This document shows, in pieces, positions 60,495 to 64,000 of a stretch of 64,000 bases of DNA (position 1 is the first letter of the stretch; every line of letters begins with the position of its first letter). The DNA is from an uncultured Bacteroidales bacterium (GTDB lineage: Bacteria > Bacteroidota > Bacteroidia > Bacteroidales > Bacteroidaceae): the NCBI GenBank assembly GCA_902798615.1, contig CADBXL010000020.1, positions 1 through 64,000 of the forward strand. The letters are read 5' to 3'. Under the pieces are notes generated by a model, which searched no databases, had not been told where the DNA came from, and saw only the letters and a program-made list of their open reading frames with translations. The translations under genes and the position numbers were made by a program.

Positions 60495-61774
60495 TGAGAA
60501 AACCTTTACCACACACAAAAGTTACGGTTAAACTCCGTAAGTCAGAGTACCGTGAAGAGTGGTACCTCTACACAGAGTCGTACCCAGTACGCAATCCAGG
60601 CAGCACTAAGCCTAAGAGAGTCATTGAGGCGGTCAACCGCACTATCACCACTCCAGTTTGGGACACAACAGCCATAACAGGCATTGATTCGGAAGGCAAC
60701 TACAAATACAAGCCGAAGCGAGATTCCAACGGCATAATCCAATGTCAATCACAGTTAGACAAGGAAGCATGCCGATATGCCGACAAGGTACGTGCCTTGC
60801 GTCAGCAGGAATACGATACTGCCGTAGTATATTCCGACAGAGAGCAAGAGATGATTGCTCAGAACGAACGTTCTGAACAGGATTTCATTGCTTACTTCAA
60901 CAGTATTATTTACAAGTGTCATCCCAATAGTTCAGATTCCATTATTGTCAACTGGACTCGTGTAGGCAAGCTGCTTTCCATCTACTCTAAGGGCAAGCCT
61001 ATTCCTTTTAAGTCAATCTCCGTGAAGCTGCTTGAAGACTTGAAGTTGTTCATGCTCTCGGCTCCGCAAGGAGGAAACAAGGGCGGCACACTCTCTCAGA
61101 ATTCTGCTGCCACCTACTTCGCAATCGTTAAGGCAGGTTTGCACCGTGCCTTCATTGACGAATACCTGACCGTTGACATAGCCGCCAAAGTGAAAGGCAT
61201 TCCAGATATAAAGGTTAAGCGAGAGACGCTGACACTTGAAGAAGCAGAAATGCTGGCTAAGACACCATGCGAGAACGATGTATTGAAACGAGCTTTCTTC
61301 TTTGGAGTACTTACAGGTATTCGTCTATGTGACATTCACGACCTCACTTGGGGAGAGATTACTCCTACACAAAGCGGCTGGCGAGTGGACTTTACCCAAC
61401 GCAAGACACATGTGGTGGATTATCTACCCATAAGCGAGCAAGCATACTCGCTTTGCGGAGAACGAGGAGAGCCAAACAAACGTGTGTTCGAAGGATTGAC
61501 TGGTTCTTCCTGGATTTCCCGCCCTTTGAATAAATGGATCAAGGCTTCGGGCATCAAGAAACATATCACATTCCATTGTAGTCGTCACACATTCGCAACC
61601 TTGCAACTTGAACGCGACACCGACATCTATACCATCAAGGGTATGCTTGGACATACAAACGTGAAAACAACCCAGATCTATGCTCACATCGTAGATAAGA
61701 GCAAACGTAATGCTGCCGATGCCATTCAGATTGATGGTCTCAATATGGCAAATATCGATTCCGAAAGCATCTAA
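60494..61774 (+). CDS. tyrosine recombinase/integrase
   Basis: A 426-aa site-specific recombinase of Bacteroidota mobile elements. An N-terminal SAM-like domain (DFIAYFNSIIYKC...) precedes the catalytic domain: Arg in LTGIRLCDIHDLTW (about 276), the His-x-x-Arg box HCSRHTFATL (about 360), and the Tyr in TTQIYAHI (about 395). ATG 60494 is chosen. An earlier in-frame start lies inside the HTH gene. The att site cannot be located from one end only. Confidence 0.95.
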   Translation: MRKPLPHTKVTVKLRKSEYREEWYLYTESYPVRNPGSTKPKRVIEAVNRTITTPVWDTTAITGIDSEGNYKYKPKRDSNGIIQCQSQLDKEACRYADKVRALRQQEYDTAVVYSDREQEMIAQNERSEQDFIAYFNSIIYKCHPNSSDSIIVNWTRVGKLLSIYSKGKPIPFKSISVKLLEDLKLFMLSAPQGGNKGGTLSQNSAATYFAIVKAGLHRAFIDEYLTVDIAAKVKGIPDIKVKRETLTLEEAEMLAKTPCENDVLKRAFFFGVLTGIRLCDIHDLTWGEITPTQSGWRVDFTQRKTHVVDYLPISEQAYSLCGERGEPNKRVFEGLTGSSWISRPLNKWIKASGIKKHITFHCSRHTFATLQLERDTDIYTIKGMLGHTNVKTTQIYAHIVDKSKRNAADAIQIDGLNMANIDSESI

Positions 61775-61804
61775 ATCTTCTGTTTTTCATTTTGGATTCT
61801 ATGA

Positions 61805-61833
61805 AGCCTCCGAGTTTTCGGAGGCTTTTTTTA
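61805..61833 (+). terminator. terminator of the integrase operon
   Basis: AGCCTCCGA (61805-61813) pairs with TCGGAGGCT (61818-61826), followed by T7. Confidence 0.9.
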
Positions 61834-61894
61834 TGTCTTTACCATTCTTTTTATGCAAGAATCTATTATCCTTTCTCCTATCGTCATAATACAC

Positions 61895-61951
61895 TGTTTA
61901 TAAGAGTTATAGTATGATTTTTGCCGAAAAACCATACTTAAACTATAAACA
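61895..61951. repeat. 57-bp two-layer inverted repeat in the integrative element
   Basis: TGTTTATA (61895-61902) mirrors TATAAACA (61944-61951) outside. AGTATG (61911-61916) mirrors CATACT (61933-61938) inside, with a further TTTTT/AAAAA pairing around GCCG. It lies between the integrase terminator and the second HTH gene and could be an operator or recombination-associated site. Confidence 0.65.
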
Positions 61952-62066
61952 ATATTAATATCGGGGCATAGAAATTCTGTTTTTACGGCTATTCACCATT
62001 TTATAAGTTACTTTGCATCGCCGAAACACAAGAAAAGGCAGAATAACATTATTAAATATTAGTACT

Positions 62067-62432
62067 ATGACAGAAATTTTTGAAGTTAAAGCGTTGGAGG
62101 AGATGCCGAGGGCATTTAACTACCTTATTGAGAAGATTAACAACCTTCAGGAGACAGTCAACACCCTGCGAAACAAACAGCAGGCCAGTACATCACCTCG
62201 ATGGATGAACATCGATGAGCTTTGCGCTTATCATCCCAGCCATCCCAAAAAGCAAACCGTCTATGAGTGGGTGTCCAAGAAGACTATTCCCTATCATAAG
62301 ATGACCAAGGAACTCATGTTCCTTCAGTCAGAGATTGACGAATGGCTGAAGCGTGGAGCCCGGAAGTCTGAAGAGGAACTACTACGTGAAGCCCGTGAGT
62401 TTGTCTTGTCAAAGAAAGGGAAAGAAGTATGA
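62067..62432 (+). CDS. helix-turn-helix (excisionase-like) protein
   Basis: A 121-aa protein. A coiled-coil-like N-terminus (FNYLIEKINNLQETVNTLRN) is followed by an excisionase/MerR-type HTH (WMNIDELCAYHPSHPKKQTV, YEWVSKKTIPYHKM) and EIDEWLKRG. Such proteins precede VirE-type genes in Bacteroidota elements. Its stop overlaps the next ATG by 4 bp. Confidence 0.82.
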   Translation: MTEIFEVKALEEMPRAFNYLIEKINNLQETVNTLRNKQQASTSPRWMNIDELCAYHPSHPKKQTVYEWVSKKTIPYHKMTKELMFLQSEIDEWLKRGARKSEEELLREAREFVLSKKGKEV

Positions 62433-63058
62433 AGCCAGACTACACAACCGATTTTTGGCGCGGTATGGACGATCTGCATGGTTTCTCTTTTTACCGAAAA
62501 CCCATTCAGAACATTGAGCCATGCCGTGCCATAACGGTGGTTGATGTCTATCGCTATCTTGTCAGCCACTATGCCAAGCAACAGACCGACACTCTCCGTT
62601 CGCTTTCATCACCTTCGGAAGCCAAGAAATACAAGGCGACTCACTTTGACTATTGTACATTCTCAGGCTTGTTTCACAAGAGAAGTGAGAAAGAACTAAT
62701 TCTGCACTCTGGTCTCTTATGCCTCGATTTTGATCATGTCGGGAATCCCGACAAGTTCAAAGAACGACTCTTGCATCATGAGTATTTTGATACAGAACTA
62801 CTTTTCACAAGTCCCTCTGGCGATGGTGTGAAATGGATTATCCCCATCGACTTGAAAGGCTGGGAGCATTCCCGTTATTTCAAGGCTGTAGCCAACTGCA
62901 TCAAATCGACAGGACTGCCATCTGTGGATATGTCGGGAAGTGACGTGGCTCGTTCCTGCTTCCTACCCTACGACCCACAGGCATACATTAACCCTAAATA
63001 CTCGGAATATGTCGAAGAAAATATTTTCCGCTCAAGAGTGGGAGAATGCCCCTTCTAA
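62429..63058 (+). CDS. VirE-N/BT4734-like primase-related protein
   Basis: A 209-aa protein with the BT4734-like VirE N-terminal fold: HSGLLCLDFDHVGNPDKFKE, TELLFTSPSGDGVKWIIPID and SGSDVARSCFLPYDPQAYI. The acidic LDFDHV and the SPSGDGVKW block are the primase-like site. It is equivalent to the N-terminal part of the fused protein at 4829. The start overlaps the upstream gene. Confidence 0.88.
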   Translation: MKPDYTTDFWRGMDDLHGFSFYRKPIQNIEPCRAITVVDVYRYLVSHYAKQQTDTLRSLSSPSEAKKYKATHFDYCTFSGLFHKRSEKELILHSGLLCLDFDHVGNPDKFKERLLHHEYFDTELLFTSPSGDGVKWIIPIDLKGWEHSRYFKAVANCIKSTGLPSVDMSGSDVARSCFLPYDPQAYINPKYSEYVEENIFRSRVGECPF

Positions 63059-64000
63059 GCATGAAACCTCTCTCCCACCCTTGCAGACACATGACACTCA
63101 TGAGACTGCAATCGACCTAATATCTGATATAGACAGAGTCGTTCAGGAGATTGAGGCCCATGGTGTTGACATAGCCCCCGATTATGGCATGTGGGTGAAT
63201 GTCGGTTTTGCTTTGGCCAATGGATTGGGAGAACAAGGGCGAGACTTTTTCCACAGAGTCAGCCGCCTCCATCCTGATTATGCCCCATCAAACACAGACA
63301 AGCAGTTTACAAACTGTCTGAATGGCAGAGGCTCGGGTGTGACCATCGCTTCCTTTTTCCATTATGCAGCCCAGGCTGGCATCGAACTTCATCACTCTTC
63401 TAATACCATTTTACCAAATTACCAAAATGGTAAAACGGCAAAATGGGTAAAACCAGAAAGTGAACTGCCTCATTTCCCAGAGGAAATTTTCGGGGCTTTG
63501 CCACCTTTCTTGCAGAAAGTGGTCGGCAATGCCATTTCCGTTGAAGATCGCGATGTGATACTGCTTGGAGCCATAGGCTGTTTATCCGTCTGCTTCTACA
63601 ATGTGTGTGGTGTCTATGATGAACGAGTGGTGTTTTCCAACCTTTATCTGTTTGTCGTGGCCGATGCAGGTATGGGCAAGGGAACTTTGTCGCTTTGCCG
63701 TGAACTGGTTGCCCCCATCAACCAACAACTTCACGAACAGACGGCACAGAAGATAATTGAATACAAGCGTGAACTGACCGAGTATCAGAAGTGTAAAGGC
63801 AAAAATGCCGAAGTGGTGGAGCCTGTCGCTCCACCACAGAAAACTCTTATCATCCCAGCCAATAGCAGCGCAAGTTCCTTGATAAGTATTCTGCATGACA
63901 ACGATGGTATAGGGTTGCTCTTTGAAACCGAGGGTGACACACTCAGCCAGACGCTCAAATCCGAGCATGGCAATTACTCAGACCTGCTCCGTAAGGCTTT
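63009..64000 (+). CDS. DUF3987-type protein, partial (runs off the window)
   Basis: An open frame starting ATG 63009 overlaps the previous gene by 50 bp and remains open to the window edge (330 codons). It begins MSKKIFSAQEWENAPSKHET. A PriCT-2-like helical part (DYGMWVNVGFALANGLGEQG) is followed by a DUF3987 ATPase with a P-loop-like VVADAGMGKGTLSLC (about residue 218) and EVVEPVAPPQKTLIIPANSS. It is the second half of the VirE-type replication module. Its C-terminus is not visible. Confidence 0.85.
   Translation, partial: MSKKIFSAQEWENAPSKHETSLPPLQTHDTHETAIDLISDIDRVVQEIEAHGVDIAPDYGMWVNVGFALANGLGEQGRDFFHRVSRLHPDYAPSNTDKQFTNCLNGRGSGVTIASFFHYAAQAGIELHHSSNTILPNYQNGKTAKWVKPESELPHFPEEIFGALPPFLQKVVGNAISVEDRDVILLGAIGCLSVCFYNVCGVYDERVVFSNLYLFVVADAGMGKGTLSLCRELVAPINQQLHEQTAQKIIEYKRELTEYQKCKGKNAEVVEPVAPPQKTLIIPANSSASSLISILHDNDGIGLLFETEGDTLSQTLKSEHGNYSDLLRKA

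Noticed and set aside
59821-61990. 11-bp direct repeat TTTTTACGGCT at 59821 and 61980 as att sites
   Set aside because: It is too short and T-rich, and both copies flank only HTH and integrase rather than the whole element. The real att sites would need the other end.

Overview
The window looks like chromosome of a Prevotella-like member of the Bacteroidales. Supporting signs are the many TAnnTTTG (-7) promoter boxes upstream of genes, the near absence of Shine-Dalgarno sequences, Bacteroidota-specific families (DUF5687, DUF3857, BT4734/VirE-N plus DUF3987 primase-like proteins, MKK-type secreted beta-barrels) and moderate GC. No rRNA, tRNA or CRISPR array was seen. The genus is an inference; no 16S gene is present.

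Layout. 1-2.5 kb: a hypothetical protein and a DUF5687 membrane protein. 2.6-7.2 kb: a small accessory island with iteron-like GGTCA repeats, a perfect AT-rich palindrome, a HIRAN protein, a two-TM protein, a truncated BRO antirepressor and a fused VirE-N/DUF3987 replication-type protein, followed by a 67-bp triplicated palindromic repeat and a PIN toxin-antitoxin pair. 8.8-16.2 kb: hisG, hisD and hisC, interrupted by a MATE transporter, a DUF3737 protein and a MalY/PatB-like lyase. 16.3-32.6 kb: a secreted M6 protease, Bcp peroxiredoxin, an exported HD-GYP-like protein, beta-barrel proteins, MscS, a LytTR response regulator, an FHA-like protein, an AlkD-like protein and a phytase-like esterase. 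32.6-34.3 kb: an operon of a TonB-domain protein, a Cys-rich sister protein and a radical SAM activase-like protein. 34.6-45 kb: housekeeping genes (dnaB, ispE, Nudix, CorA, DUF349, trxB, rpmE). 46.6-55.9 kb: a GntR/YtrA-regulated locus with an ABC ATPase, a DUF2807 lipoprotein and a permease, then a MacB/FtsX-type ABC exporter with an adaptor and TolC. 56.4-59.8 kb: a second PIN toxin-antitoxin pair, queD and dnaK. From 59.9 kb to the window end: the start of an integrative element (HTH, tyrosine integrase, HTH, VirE-N, DUF3987 running off the end).

The most unusual feature is outside the genes. Many intergenic spacers are built from degenerate short tandem repeats with strict periods of 7, 8, 10 or 11 bp, usually as two arms in inverted orientation. 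The arms abut or overlap the stop codon of one gene and the start codon of the next. Unit sequences differ between loci but the architecture is constant, and one array appears to have replaced the 3' end of a gene. A second non-coding signal is a leader found three times (before hisG, an outer-membrane protein gene and corA): a -7 box, exactly 7 nt, then a conserved AAATCAGAGACG block, then a nested hairpin whose stem bases differ but keep pairing, then a mini-ORF.
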